Below, piece after piece: positions 48,725-59,329 of a stretch of 64,000 nt of DNA. Below the pieces are notes generated by a model that was given only the letters and a program-made list of their open reading frames with translations, made no database searches and was not told where the DNA came from. A program made the position numbers and the translations under genes. The stretch's first letter is position 1. The number at the start of each line of letters is the position of its first letter. Origin of the DNA: Streptomyces sp. XY006 (GTDB lineage Bacteria; Actinomycetota; Actinomycetes; Streptomycetales; Streptomycetaceae); assembly GCF_002237655.1 (NCBI RefSeq), contig NZ_NOKT01000014.1, positions 124,001 to 188,000 of the forward strand, in the 5' to 3' direction.

Positions 48725-49663
48725 TCACCGGTCGGGTTCGGGATCCCGCAGCCAGTTGATGAGTTCCGCGGAGAAGGCGACCGGGTCCTCCTCGTGCGGG
48801 AAGTGGCCGAGACCGTCGAACAGCCGCCAGCGGTAGGGGGCTTCGACGTACTCGCCGGAGCCGGCCGCGCTGCGCGTGCGCATCACCGGGTCGAGCGAGC
48901 CGTGCAGATGGAGCGTCGGCACGCGCACCGGCCGCTTCATCCGCCGGTTGAACTGGATACCGTCCGGGCGGGCCAGGGAGCGCACCATCCAGCGGTACGG
49001 CTCGACCGCGCAGTGCGCCGCCGAGGGGATGCACATGGCGCGGCGGTAGTTCTCCAGCGCCTCCTCCTCGGGCGGGCGCGGCCCGGACCACTCCTGGATC
49101 AGCTCGGCCACCAGCGCCCCGTCGTCGGCGGTGAGCTGCCGTTCCGGGATCCAGGGCCGCTGGAACCCCCAGATGTGTGAACCGGCGCGGGTCTGCTTGA
49201 CGTCCCGCAGCATGGCCGAGCGCCAGCGCCGCGGGTGCGGCATGGAGGAGACCGCCAGCCGCCGCACCAGCTTGGGGCGCATCGCGGCGGCCGTCCACGC
49301 CAGGTATCCGCCCAGGTCGTGACCGACGAGCGCGGCGTCCGGCTCGCCCAGCGAGCGGATGACCCCGGTGACGTCGAGCGCGAGGTTGGCGGGGTCGTAG
49401 CCGCGCGGTGTGCGGTCGCTGCCCCCGACACCGCGCAGGTCCATCGCGACGGCCCGGAAGCCGGCGTCGGCGAGCGCCACCAGCTGGTGCCGCCAGGTCC
49501 ACCAGAACTGCGGGAAACCGTGCAGCAGCAGCACCAGCGGCCCGTCGCCCAGCTCGGCGATGTGGAAGCGGGCGCCGTTGGCGGCGACGTCGCGGTGGCT
49601 CCAGGGGCCGTCCAGGAGGACGGCCGAGGCCGGTTGTGCCGGGGCAGGGGCGGGGTCCGTCAT
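48725..49663 (-). CDS. Alpha/beta-hydrolase (epoxide hydrolase-like)
   Basis: 312 residues; ATG 49663 overlaps the upstream stop (ATGA). Oxyanion motif HGFPQFWWTWRHQL (about 49-62), nucleophile in VGHDLGGYLAW (about 114-124; Gly-His-Asp-Leu-Gly places Asp as nucleophile, as in epoxide hydrolases and haloalkane dehalogenases), an acid in LHGSLDPVMR and His in GLGHFPHEE (about 287-295). Cytoplasmic. Asp nucleophile and Trp residues favour epoxide hydrolase. Confidence 0.9.
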   Translation of the reverse strand: MTDPAPAPAQPASAVLLDGPWSHRDVAANGARFHIAELGDGPLVLLLHGFPQFWWTWRHQLVALADAGFRAVAMDLRGVGGSDRTPRGYDPANLALDVTGVIRSLGEPDAALVGHDLGGYLAWTAAAMRPKLVRRLAVSSMPHPRRWRSAMLRDVKQTRAGSHIWGFQRPWIPERQLTADDGALVAELIQEWSGPRPPEEEALENYRRAMCIPSAAHCAVEPYRWMVRSLARPDGIQFNRRMKRPVRVPTLHLHGSLDPVMRTRSAAGSGEYVEAPYRWRLFDGLGHFPHEEDPVAFSAELINWLRDPEPDR

Positions 49664-50148
49664 GACGACGAGCGTGCCACAGCCTCGATGGCCTCGGGGA
49701 CCCGGTCCTGCGTGAGCTCCGGACGCGGGTGCGGCTTGGCGTTCTGCAGGACGACCGCGCTCTCCTTCATCGAGGCGGCGACCTTCTGCGGGCCCTTGCT
49801 CTTCTTGGCCTTCTTCGCGAAGACCACGCCGATCAGCGCGAGGACGAGCGCGACCAGCACGTTCGCCGCGAAGGACAGCAGGAAGCAGACGGCGAGGTTC
49901 CACTCGCTCCAGGTGCGGATGCCGTACGCCAGCGCGAAGTTCAGCATCGGCAGGGAGAAGATCAGCACCGCGCCGGCCAGCGAGAACGCGCCGCCGCTGG
50001 TCGCGCCGCGCTTGACGTCCTGCTTGAGCTGGGCCTTGGCCAGCGCGATCTCGTCGTGCACCAGCGCCGACATGTCCGCCGTCGCCGAGGCGAACAGCTG
50101 GCCGATGCTGCGTTCGGCGCCGACCGGGCTGCCGTCGGGTGCGCTCAT
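49660..50148 (-). CDS. Actinobacterial phage-holin-superfamily membrane protein (PF07332-like)
   Basis: 162 residues. An N-terminal amphipathic helix (SIGQLFASATADMSALVHDEIALAKAQLKQDVKRG, about 14-48) precedes two membrane helices (about 53-77 and 84-110) and a Lys-rich tail KKAKKSKG. This is the chromosomal holin-like family of actinobacteria, not a prophage gene; nothing else here is phage-like. Coupled to the downstream hydrolase. Confidence 0.86.
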   Translation of the reverse strand: MSAPDGSPVGAERSIGQLFASATADMSALVHDEIALAKAQLKQDVKRGATSGGAFSLAGAVLIFSLPMLNFALAYGIRTWSEWNLAVCFLLSFAANVLVALVLALIGVVFAKKAKKSKGPQKVAASMKESAVVLQNAKPHPRPELTQDRVPEAIEAVARSSS

Positions 50149-50268
50149 CGCGGTCTCCCTCTTCTGCGTACGGTCCGATTTCCGCGTCCTGTGCCTGACT
50201 CGCCACAGTCGTCCGACTGCGTACGGCCTGACTGCGTACGGTCCCGTCTTTTGTACCGTCTCGTCAGA

Positions 50269-51705
50269 TCATGCCGGACCGTCGCGGTCATCGCCTGCCC
50301 CGCCCGGCACTTCGGCAAGCCCGTGGCGCGCGTCTGCCTTCTCCTGGGCGATCCGGCGGTGCTCGGCGGCCTTGCGTTCGTAGCGCTCGGCCAGGCGCAA
50401 GTGGTAGGCCGGGTCGTCCTCCTCGTAGATGTCCGGGATGCCGTCGGCGTCCTCGTCGCGCTCCTCTTCCTCCCACAGACGGCGGTACTTGGCGTTCCGG
50501 ATCTTCAGCAGGACGGTCGCGAGGACCGCGGCGACGAGCGAGCCCGTCAGCACCGCGGCCTTGACCGCGCCGGTCATGGCCTGGTCGCCCTCGAAGGCGA
50601 GTTCGCCGATGAGCAGCGAGACCGTGAAGCCGATGCCGGCCAGGCTCGCCACGGCGAACACGTCCGCCCATTCCAGGTCCTCGCTGAGCGAGGCCCGGGT
50701 GAAACGGGCCGTCAGCCACGTCCCGCCGAAGATGCCGAGCGCCTTGCCGACGACCAGCCCGAGCACGACCCCGAGGGTCTCGGGGGTGGTGAACACCTCG
50801 GCGAGCGCCCCGCCGGACACGGCGACACCCGCGCTGAACAGCGCGAACAGCGGTACGGCCAGTCCGGCCGACAGCGGCCGCACGAGGTGCTCGATGTGCT
50901 CGCCGGGGGAGTGGGCCTCGCCCTCCTTGCGGTGGCAGCGCAGCATCAGGCCCATGGCGACACCGGCGATGGTGGCGTGGACGCCGCTGTTGTACATCAG
51001 CGCCCAGATCACCAGCGCGAGCGGCACGTACACGTACCAGCCGCGTACGCCGGCCCGCAGCAGCAGCCAGAAGACGACCAGGCCCGCCACGGCACCGCCG
51101 AGCGCGGCGAAGTTCAGCCCGTCCGTGAAGAACACGGCGATGATCAGGATCGCGAAGAGGTCGTCGACGACGGCGAGCGTGAGCAGGAACGCCCGCAGCG
51201 CGCTCGGCAGGGACGTGCCGATGACGGCGAGCACGGCGAGCGCGAAGGCGATGTCGGTGGCGGTCGGCACGGCCCAGCCGGCCAGGGAACCGCCGCCGGT
51301 GACGTTGGTGAGGGTGTAGACGAGCGCCGGTACGGCCATGCCGCACAGGGCGGCCACGACCGGGAGCGCGGCGGCCTTGGGGTCGCGCAGATCACCGGCG
51401 ACGAGTTCGCGTTTGAGTTCGATACCGGCGACGAAGAAGAAGATCGCGAGCAGTCCGTCGGCGGCCCAGTGCGCGACCGACAGGTCGAGGCCGAGGGCGG
51501 CGGGGCCGAAGTGGAAGTCGGCGACGCTCTCGTAGCTGTCGTGCAGCCCGGGGATGTTCGCCCACAGCAGCGCGGCGACCGCGGCGACGAGCAGCAGCAC
51601 CCCGCCGACCGTCTCGGTGCGCAGCGCGTCCGCCACGTAGGTCCGCTCGGGGAGCGAGAGCCGTCCGAGGACCTTGCGGGGGGTGCTGGAGCGGGGCGCG
51701 GTCAC
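50269..51705 (-). CDS. nhaA: Na+/H+ antiporter NhaA
   Basis: 478 residues from GTG 51705 with GGAGGTCC upstream. Twelve helices. Family signatures are LLAIFFFVAGIELKRELVAG (about 86-105), the PTATDIAFALAVLAVIG segment (about 147-163) and the transport aspartates in LAVVDDLFAILIIAVFF (about 176-192), plus IAGVAMGLML. It exchanges sodium for protons. A hydrophilic C-terminal tail of about 65 residues has acidic DEDADGIPDIYEEDDPA and basic helical sections, which is unusual for E. coli NhaA but common in actinobacteria. Confidence 0.94.
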   Translation of the reverse strand: MTAPRSSTPRKVLGRLSLPERTYVADALRTETVGGVLLLVAAVAALLWANIPGLHDSYESVADFHFGPAALGLDLSVAHWAADGLLAIFFFVAGIELKRELVAGDLRDPKAAALPVVAALCGMAVPALVYTLTNVTGGGSLAGWAVPTATDIAFALAVLAVIGTSLPSALRAFLLTLAVVDDLFAILIIAVFFTDGLNFAALGGAVAGLVVFWLLLRAGVRGWYVYVPLALVIWALMYNSGVHATIAGVAMGLMLRCHRKEGEAHSPGEHIEHLVRPLSAGLAVPLFALFSAGVAVSGGALAEVFTTPETLGVVLGLVVGKALGIFGGTWLTARFTRASLSEDLEWADVFAVASLAGIGFTVSLLIGELAFEGDQAMTGAVKAAVLTGSLVAAVLATVLLKIRNAKYRRLWEEEERDEDADGIPDIYEEDDPAYHLRLAERYERKAAEHRRIAQEKADARHGLAEVPGGAGDDRDGPA

Positions 51706-51784
51706 GGGGAGGACCTCCGGTCGGTGGGCAGGGCTGAGCGCTTGCCGACCAGACTTCCCGGCGCACCATGGAGCACTTGTTTTT

Positions 51785-51799
51785 CTTAGTTTAGCTAAG
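51785..51799. promoter_or_regulatory. cttag-tttag-ctaag palindrome upstream of nhaA
   Basis: A perfect 5-5-5 palindrome within an AT-rich island (51776-51800), 80 bases upstream of nhaA. It resembles MarR-type operators with TTAG...CTAA, but no such regulator is adjacent. Confidence 0.45.
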
Positions 51800-51854
51800 G
51801 GTGTGGTCGCCCGCACCCCCTGATCTGCGCCGGGGGTGTGCGGCGGAGTGTGCG

Positions 51855-51889
51855 AAGGGCACCCGGCGGACCGACCGCCGGGTGCCCTT
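51855..51889 (-). terminator. 15-bp hairpin after acsA
   Basis: aagggcacccggcgg (51855-51869), loop accga, ccgccgggtgccctt (51875-51889). It starts 28 bases beyond the acsA stop on the leftward strand and separates acsA from nhaA. Confidence 0.75.
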
Positions 51890-51916
51890 GCTGGCCTGCG
51901 CCATGCGCGTGGGTGA

Positions 51917-53872
<1,956 letters not shown>

Positions 53873-54355
53873 GGCATCTGCCTTTCCCAGGGTGTCCGTT
53901 GTGTCCCAGGCCACAGCTCATCAGACCCGGGGGTGCGATGACAAGGGCCGACCGCCGATTGGTTTAGACCTGTCCGGCGGTGCTGTCGGCGGCCGGGGTC
54001 ATCCGTACCCACGGACGCCGACCAGGGAAAGTTCAGCAAATGTAACGACGGTCACGCGGGAGCGGCCGGGGGCTGGGAGGTGGTGGGAGTGGCTTGGGGG
54101 CGGGGGGCCGGGCCGGCGCCCGACCCTGGGGCGGGCGTCGGTGGGCAGGGGCTCGGGCGGGAGGCTCCGGTGTGAGGGCGTCGGTGGGCGGGGCCCGACT
54201 AGAGGACTCCGGTGGGTGGCAGGGTGCGCGTGCCCCAGGCGCGGGGGCCCGCGCACCCGGCCCGGCGGCCCGCTGGCCGAGTGCCGGACTGTTGGGTCGA
54301 CCGGCTCACGTCGGTGCGCCGCTGCCGGTCGACCCGGCTCATGCCGTCAGGTCCG
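53873..54355. other. Intergenic region between acsA and the SulP-carbonic anhydrase gene
   Basis: 480 bases. Right part: G-rich low complexity on the plus strand (54070-54330) with runs of G that could form quadruplexes and imperfect repeats of gcgtcggtgggc (54132 and 54177 areas). Left part: acsA promoter region with the candidate Crp site. No gene supported. Confidence 0.4.
53903..53916. promoter_or_regulatory. Crp-consensus-like site upstream of acsA
   Basis: gtgtcccaggccac fits GTG-N6-GNCAC. It lies 31 bases before the acsA start codon. Chance matches to this loose consensus are frequent in GC-rich DNA, so this is suggestive only. Confidence 0.4.
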
Positions 54356-56719
54356 TCATGCCGTCAGGTCCGTCTCCCGGACCCGGTCGAAGGCGCCGCC
54401 GCCCTCCGCGTCGGTGAGCAGGTACGACTCGGCCTCACCCACGTGGAAGTACATCCCGTGCAGCTCCAGCGTGCCCTCCTCGATGGCCCGGGCCACCGAG
54501 TCGTGGGCGCGCAGGTGTTCCAGCTGCTGGACGACGTTGATCAGGCAGAGCTGCTCGACCGGGTCCTCGGGCGCCCGTCCGGCCAGGCTGCCCCAGGGCC
54601 GGCTGCCGTCGGCCATGCGCTCCACGCTCGGCCGTCCGTGCCGCAGCCACCGCTCCAGTGGGGTACGGGTGCCTCCCGGCTCGGAGTTGAGCAGGGCCTG
54701 CATGGCACCGCAACCCGAGTGCCCGCACACCGTGATGGACCGGACGCGCAGGACGTCCACGGCGTACTCGATCGCTGCTGCCACCGAGTCGTCGCCGCTC
54801 TCCTCGCCCGGACGCGGCACGAGGTTGCCCACGTTGCGCACGACGAAGAGGTCGCCCGGACCACTGGAGGTGATCATCGACGTGACCAGTCGTGAGTCGG
54901 CGCAGGTCAAAAAGAGCTGCGACGGCCGTTGTCCCTCGCGCGCCAGCCGGGCCAGCTCGCTGCGCACCAGGGGCGCGGTGTTGCGCTGGAAGGCGCTGAT
55001 GCCACGCGCCAGTTCGTGCCCGCGGCCGGCGCCGGTGGGGTCCGGCTCGGGCCCGTCCGATCCGTCCTCGTTCTTCTCGGGCGGGGGCGTGGACTGCGGG
55101 CCTTCGCACTGGTGGTTGCGCCAGGCCGTCCAGGGCCGGCAGCGGCAGTCGGAGACGGTGGAGGGCTCGGAGATGCGCGTGCCGGGGTGCCGGCCGGTGA
55201 TCTCGACCGTGCCGCCCTGGGCGGTGTGCGTCTTCTGCCAGTCCTGCAGCGTCTCGTACGCCGCGTGGTCCATGAACGACCCGTCCAGCTCGACGACGGT
55301 GTCCGCGCCGTGCGGGACGAGATGCAGGGCACGGCTGAGCCGCGGCACCGCGAGGAACGTCAACTGCCCTCTGACGTGTACGTGATGGACTCCTTCCCTC
55401 TCCTCGTGCGTGATGCGGGTGCGGGTGAGGCGGTGCAGGGCGACCGCCACGGCCATGGCGATGCCCAGGGCGACGCCCTGGAGGACGCCGAGCGAGACCA
55501 CGCCCAGGGTGGTGACGGCGTAGACCCACACCTCTCGGTGGCGCGTGACCGTGCGGATGTGGTTCAGCGACACCATCTGGATGCCGACGGACATCACCAG
55601 GGCGGCGAGCGAGGCGAGCGGGATGAGCTCCAGGAGCGGGACCATCAGCAGCGTGGCGATCACTACGAGAACGCCGTGCAGCATCGTGGAGTTCCGGCTC
55701 ACCGCTCCCGCGTTCACATTCGCCGTCGTCCGCACGGCCACGCCGGCGATGGGCAGGCCGCCGAGCGAGCCGGAGACGATGTTGGCGGCGCCCTGCCCGA
55801 GCAGTTCCCGGTCGAGGTCGGAGCGGCCGACCCCGGCGGGCAGGCCCGGGCGGCCCGCCACCAGCTTGTCCACGGCCACCGCTCCGAGCAGCGACTGCAC
55901 GCTGCACACCAGCGTGGTGGTCAACACGGCGGCGACCAGGCCCAGTACGGGGCCCTCGGGCAGGCCCGCCAGGGCGTGGTTGCTCCAGGACGGCAGATCG
56001 ACCTTGGGCAGGCGCAGACCGGCCAGGGCGGCGGCCGCGGTGGCTCCGGCGACGGCGATGAGCGCGGCCGGGATCTTCCGCAGCAGGCGTCCGGCCCGCC
56101 CGGGCAGTCTCGGCCAGAGCAGCAGCAGCGCCAGCGTGAGCGCGCTGACCGATACCGACGCCGGGCGCATCTGCGCCAACTGGGCGGGCAGTGCGCGCAG
56201 GTTGTCCGGGACGGAGCTCTGCGGCGTGCCGCCGAGCACGATGTGCAGCTGGGCGACGGCGATGGTGACACCGATGCCGGCGAGCATGCCGTGCACGATG
56301 GCGGGGCTGACGGCGAGGGCGCCGCGGGCCACGCGCAGGCAGCCGAGCCCGAGTTGGGCGAGTCCGGCGAGGACGGTGATGGCGCAGGTCGTCCGCCAGC
56401 CGTAGCGCTGGATGAGGTCGGCGGTGACGACCGTGAGTCCGGCGGCGGGGCCGCTCACCTGGAGCGGGGAGCCGCCGAGCCATCCGGCGACGAGTCCGCC
56501 CACGGCGGCGGCGACGAGGCCGGCCTGGAGCGGGGCGCCGGTGGCGAGGGCGATGCCCAGGGACAGGGGCAGGGCGATCAGGAAGACCGCGATCGAGGCC
56601 GACACGTCGGCACCCGCGATGCGGAAGCGGCGGGGGCCGGACGGCGGCGGACTGTGGGGTGGATGAGTGCGTTCGGTGCGGTTCGGGTCGGTGGTACGCG
56701 TGGGGACGCAGGCTGACAT
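54356..56719 (-). CDS. SulP-family anion transporter fused to STAS and beta-carbonic anhydrase domains
   Basis: 787 residues from ATG 56719 after GGAGACGGG; upstream continuation of the open frame is an artefact of GC bias. SulP membrane domain (about 30-430) with GLVAGWLGGSPLQVSGPAAGLTV (about 75-97), SLLGAVAVDKLV and ANIVSGSLGGLPIAG. STAS-like region (about 450-520) with VHVRGQLTFLAVPRLSRAL. A complete beta-carbonic anhydrase (about 570-787) with zinc ligands in CADSRLV (about 607-613) and GHSGCGA (about 664-670). The likely job is bicarbonate uptake coupled to CO2 hydration. Confidence 0.92.
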   Translation of the reverse strand: MSACVPTRTTDPNRTERTHPPHSPPPSGPRRFRIAGADVSASIAVFLIALPLSLGIALATGAPLQAGLVAAAVGGLVAGWLGGSPLQVSGPAAGLTVVTADLIQRYGWRTTCAITVLAGLAQLGLGCLRVARGALAVSPAIVHGMLAGIGVTIAVAQLHIVLGGTPQSSVPDNLRALPAQLAQMRPASVSVSALTLALLLLWPRLPGRAGRLLRKIPAALIAVAGATAAAALAGLRLPKVDLPSWSNHALAGLPEGPVLGLVAAVLTTTLVCSVQSLLGAVAVDKLVAGRPGLPAGVGRSDLDRELLGQGAANIVSGSLGGLPIAGVAVRTTANVNAGAVSRNSTMLHGVLVVIATLLMVPLLELIPLASLAALVMSVGIQMVSLNHIRTVTRHREVWVYAVTTLGVVSLGVLQGVALGIAMAVAVALHRLTRTRITHEEREGVHHVHVRGQLTFLAVPRLSRALHLVPHGADTVVELDGSFMDHAAYETLQDWQKTHTAQGGTVEITGRHPGTRISEPSTVSDCRCRPWTAWRNHQCEGPQSTPPPEKNEDGSDGPEPDPTGAGRGHELARGISAFQRNTAPLVRSELARLAREGQRPSQLFLTCADSRLVTSMITSSGPGDLFVVRNVGNLVPRPGEESGDDSVAAAIEYAVDVLRVRSITVCGHSGCGAMQALLNSEPGGTRTPLERWLRHGRPSVERMADGSRPWGSLAGRAPEDPVEQLCLINVVQQLEHLRAHDSVARAIEEGTLELHGMYFHVGEAESYLLTDAEGGGAFDRVRETDLTA

Positions 56720-57010
56720 CGTTTCCCGTCTCCTCCGGGGCTGCGCGGTCGCGTGACTGGGGTCCCGCACGGGGCGGGGCGGTCGCGGCCGTGGGTCACG
56801 GCGTATTTCGGCGGGATAAATCAACGCTCGGTAAACGGATCGTAATGCAGAGTAAAGGGTGAGCATAGACATTACGGGCAAATGGGCGAATAGATCACCC
56901 CGAAGAGTGAAGTGGCTATCTGATCGGCTTGTCGTACTAATTCCTTCTTCGTCCCGTGCGACTTTGGCGGCGCTGTCGGCACCCGAGAGAAGGAAGAAGG
57001 TGGACGGAAC
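56720..57010. promoter_or_regulatory. Divergent low-GC promoter region
   Basis: 291 bases between the SulP fusion and the lipoprotein gene. The stretch 56815-56965 (taaatcaacgctcggtaaac ... gtcgtactaattcc) is among the lowest-GC sequence of the window and should hold both promoters. Exact elements are not assigned. Confidence 0.45.
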
Positions 57011-58276
57011 ATGGCCGCCACCCCCAGGATCGCCGCGTGCTCCGTGATCGCCGCGGTCTGCGCCGCATCGCTCGCCGGTTGCGCGGCCGGCACCCCCCGC
57101 CAAGCCGCCCCCGAGCCCTCCAAGGCGAAGCCCGCCCAGGCTCCCAAGAGCATGGTCCGGCTCATCGGAGACGGCTCCACCGCCTACACCGGCGCCCAGC
57201 CCCACCTGCCCAGAGCGGAGCGGCTGCGCCCCGGCCAGAAGCCCCCGCAGTTCGTCGTCTTCTCCTGGGACGGCGCCGGCGAGGACAGCCAGAAGCTGTT
57301 CTCCCACTTCCGCAAGGTCGCCCGGAAGAACAACGCGACCATGACGTACTTCCTGAGCGGCGTGTACCTGCTGCCGGAGGAGAAGAGGGACCTGTACCGG
57401 CCGCCCCAGCACTCCCCGGGCCGCTCCGACATCGGGTTCAACGACCGCCGCGGCATCGCCGCCACCGTGAAGCAGCTGCGCCTGGCGTGGCTGGAGGGCA
57501 ACGAGATCGGTACCCACTTCAACGGCCACTTCTGCGGCAGCGGCGGCGGGGTCGGCGAGTGGTCGGTGAAGGACTGGAAGGACGAGATCGCCCAGGCCAA
57601 GCAGTTCGTGAAGACCTGGAAGAGCAACACCGGCCTGAAGAACGCCCCGCCGCTGCCCTTCGACTACGACAAGGAGCTCATCGGCGCCCGCACCCCCTGC
57701 CTCGAAGGCCAGCGGAACTTCATGAAGGCGGCCCGCGACCTGGGCTTCCGCTACGACACCAGCGGCGTCACCGACCAGGTCTGGCCCCAGCGCAAGCAGG
57801 GCCTGTGGGACCTGTCCATGCAGCTCGTGCCGTTCCCCGGCCACTCCTTCGAGCAGCTCACCATGGACTACAACTTCATGGTCAACCAGTCGGGCACCAG
57901 CACCCAGGGCAACCCCGCGATGCACGACTTCTGGGGCGACCAGATGCGCGACGGCCTGCTGAAGGGCTTCCAGCGCGCCTACGACGGCAACCGAGCGCCC
58001 CTGATCATCGGGAACCACTTCGAGTCCTGGAACGGCGGCACCTACATGCGGGCCGTCGAGGAGGTCATCGAGACGGTGTGCACCAAGGAGGAGGTGCGCT
58101 GCGTCTCGTTCCGGCAGCTCGTGGACTGGCTCGACGCCCAGGACCCGGCCACGCTGGAGAAGCTGCGCACCCTGAAGGTCGGCGAGGCGCCCAAGCAGGG
58201 CTGGGCGCCCTTCCTGGCGGCGCGCCCGGCCCCGGCCCCGAAGGGCGTGCCCGGCGCTCCCGCGGCGAAGGGGTGA
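57011..58276 (+). CDS. Lipoprotein with polysaccharide-deacetylase-like domain
   Basis: 421 residues. A lipobox LAGC (about 21-24) ends the signal peptide, so the protein is anchored outside the membrane. The NodB-like fold is visible: VVFSWDGAGEDS (about 81-92; Asp in place of the TFDD motif), NEIGTHFNGHFCG (about 162-174; two metal His), the GARTPCLEGQRNFMKAARDLGFRYDTS block and a late GNHFESWNGGTY motif. Only one Asp stands where NodB enzymes have a pair, so activity is likely but modified. Role probably in cell-wall or spore-wall polysaccharide. Confidence 0.82.
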   Translation: MAATPRIAACSVIAAVCAASLAGCAAGTPRQAAPEPSKAKPAQAPKSMVRLIGDGSTAYTGAQPHLPRAERLRPGQKPPQFVVFSWDGAGEDSQKLFSHFRKVARKNNATMTYFLSGVYLLPEEKRDLYRPPQHSPGRSDIGFNDRRGIAATVKQLRLAWLEGNEIGTHFNGHFCGSGGGVGEWSVKDWKDEIAQAKQFVKTWKSNTGLKNAPPLPFDYDKELIGARTPCLEGQRNFMKAARDLGFRYDTSGVTDQVWPQRKQGLWDLSMQLVPFPGHSFEQLTMDYNFMVNQSGTSTQGNPAMHDFWGDQMRDGLLKGFQRAYDGNRAPLIIGNHFESWNGGTYMRAVEEVIETVCTKEEVRCVSFRQLVDWLDAQDPATLEKLRTLKVGEAPKQGWAPFLAARPAPAPKGVPGAPAAKG

Positions 58277-58294
58277 CACCGAGGAAGGACAGCC

Positions 58295-58455
58295 GTGCCC
58301 GGCACGCGCGCGTGGTCGTGCCGGGCATGCGCCCGCAGTCGTACGGGGTCCGCGTATGCAGCCGTACCGGGCATGAGCGCGCAATGGTGCGGGGCACGCG
58401 TGTGCAGCAGTACCGGGCTTGGGCGCGCAATGGTGCGGGGCGGCGCGCGTGAAGA
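58295..58455. repeat. 46-base tandem repeat downstream of the lipoprotein gene
   Basis: Units at 58318-58363 and 58364-58409, and most of a third from 58410, start gtgccgggca or gtaccgggc and share cgtgtgcagc-type ends; units two and three are closest. A partial degenerate unit precedes them at 58295. No gene lies in the 228-base gap. Confidence 0.8.
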
Positions 58456-58504
58456 AGGCCACTCCGCCGTGGGGCGGGGCCCTCGGGTGCGTAGGGTCGT
58501 ACTC

Positions 58505-59329
58505 ATGAGTACAGCAGGCGCGACCGCCGATCCCCTCGCGGCCCTGGGGGCGCTGCCCGGAGTGGCCGATTCCGTGGAATCCGTGCGCAAGGCCGTCGAC
58601 CGGGTCTACGGGCACCGGATCATGCGGCGGCGCAGCAACGCGATCACCTCCGAGGCCGCCCTGCGCGGCGCCCGCGGCTCGGCCGCCCTGTCGGGCGCGG
58701 ACTGGGCCCTGGAGGAGGTGCGGCGGCGCACGGACTTCAGCGGCGACGACGAGGCGCGCACCGTCGGCGCCGCGCTGCGGCTCACCGCGGAAGCGGGCCA
58801 GCTGCTGTCGATCTGGCGGCAGTCGCCCCTGCGGGTGCTGGCCCGGCTGCACCTGGTGGCGGCCGCCGACCAGGCCGACCAGGTGGGACGGCCCCGCCAG
58901 GAGGGCGAGCCGGTCGACGAACCGCTGGTGTCCCTGCCACTGCCGAGCGCGGCCGAGGCACACGGCAGGCTGGACGGGCTGGCGGAGCTGATCATCGCGG
59001 GCGGCTCCGCGCCGGCGCTGGTCACGGCCGCCGTCGTGCACGGCGAACTCCTCGCCCTGCGCCCCTTCACGTCCCACAACGGCCTGATCGCGCGCACGGC
59101 CGAGCGCATCGTGCTGGTCGGCAGCGGCCTGGACCCGAAGTCCGTCTGCCCGGCCGAGGTCGGCTACGCCGAGCTGGGCCGCGAGGCCTACCTCCAGGCC
59201 CTCGACGGGTACGTCTCCGGCACCCCGGAGGGCATGGCCGCCTGGATCGCCCACTGCGGCAGGGCGGTCGAACTGGGGGCGCGCGAGTCGACGGCCGTGT
59301 GCGAGGCGCTCCAGCGCGGAGCCGCCTGA
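58505..59329 (+). CDS. Fic-like fold protein, degenerate motif (oxidoreductase-annotated family)
   Basis: 274 residues; ATG 58505. Helical throughout. The segment LLALRPFTSHNGLIARTAERIVL (about 182-204) aligns with the Fic motif HPFxxGNGRxxR, but His is replaced by Arg, the first Gly by His and the Arg by Leu, so AMP transfer is improbable. The RRRSNAITSEAALRGARGSAALSG segment (about 41-64) occupies the place of the inhibitory/N-terminal helix. This gene neighbours the HAD-IB and ssd-like genes in all streptomycetes and may be a pseudoenzyme in the same pathway. Confidence 0.7.
   Translation: MSTAGATADPLAALGALPGVADSVESVRKAVDRVYGHRIMRRRSNAITSEAALRGARGSAALSGADWALEEVRRRTDFSGDDEARTVGAALRLTAEAGQLLSIWRQSPLRVLARLHLVAAADQADQVGRPRQEGEPVDEPLVSLPLPSAAEAHGRLDGLAELIIAGGSAPALVTAAVVHGELLALRPFTSHNGLIARTAERIVLVGSGLDPKSVCPAEVGYAELGREAYLQALDGYVSGTPEGMAAWIAHCGRAVELGARESTAVCEALQRGAA

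Noticed and set aside
49660..50148. Prophage remnant suggested by the holin-like gene
   Set aside because: This holin-superfamily protein is a standard chromosomal gene of actinobacteria, and no other phage gene is present.
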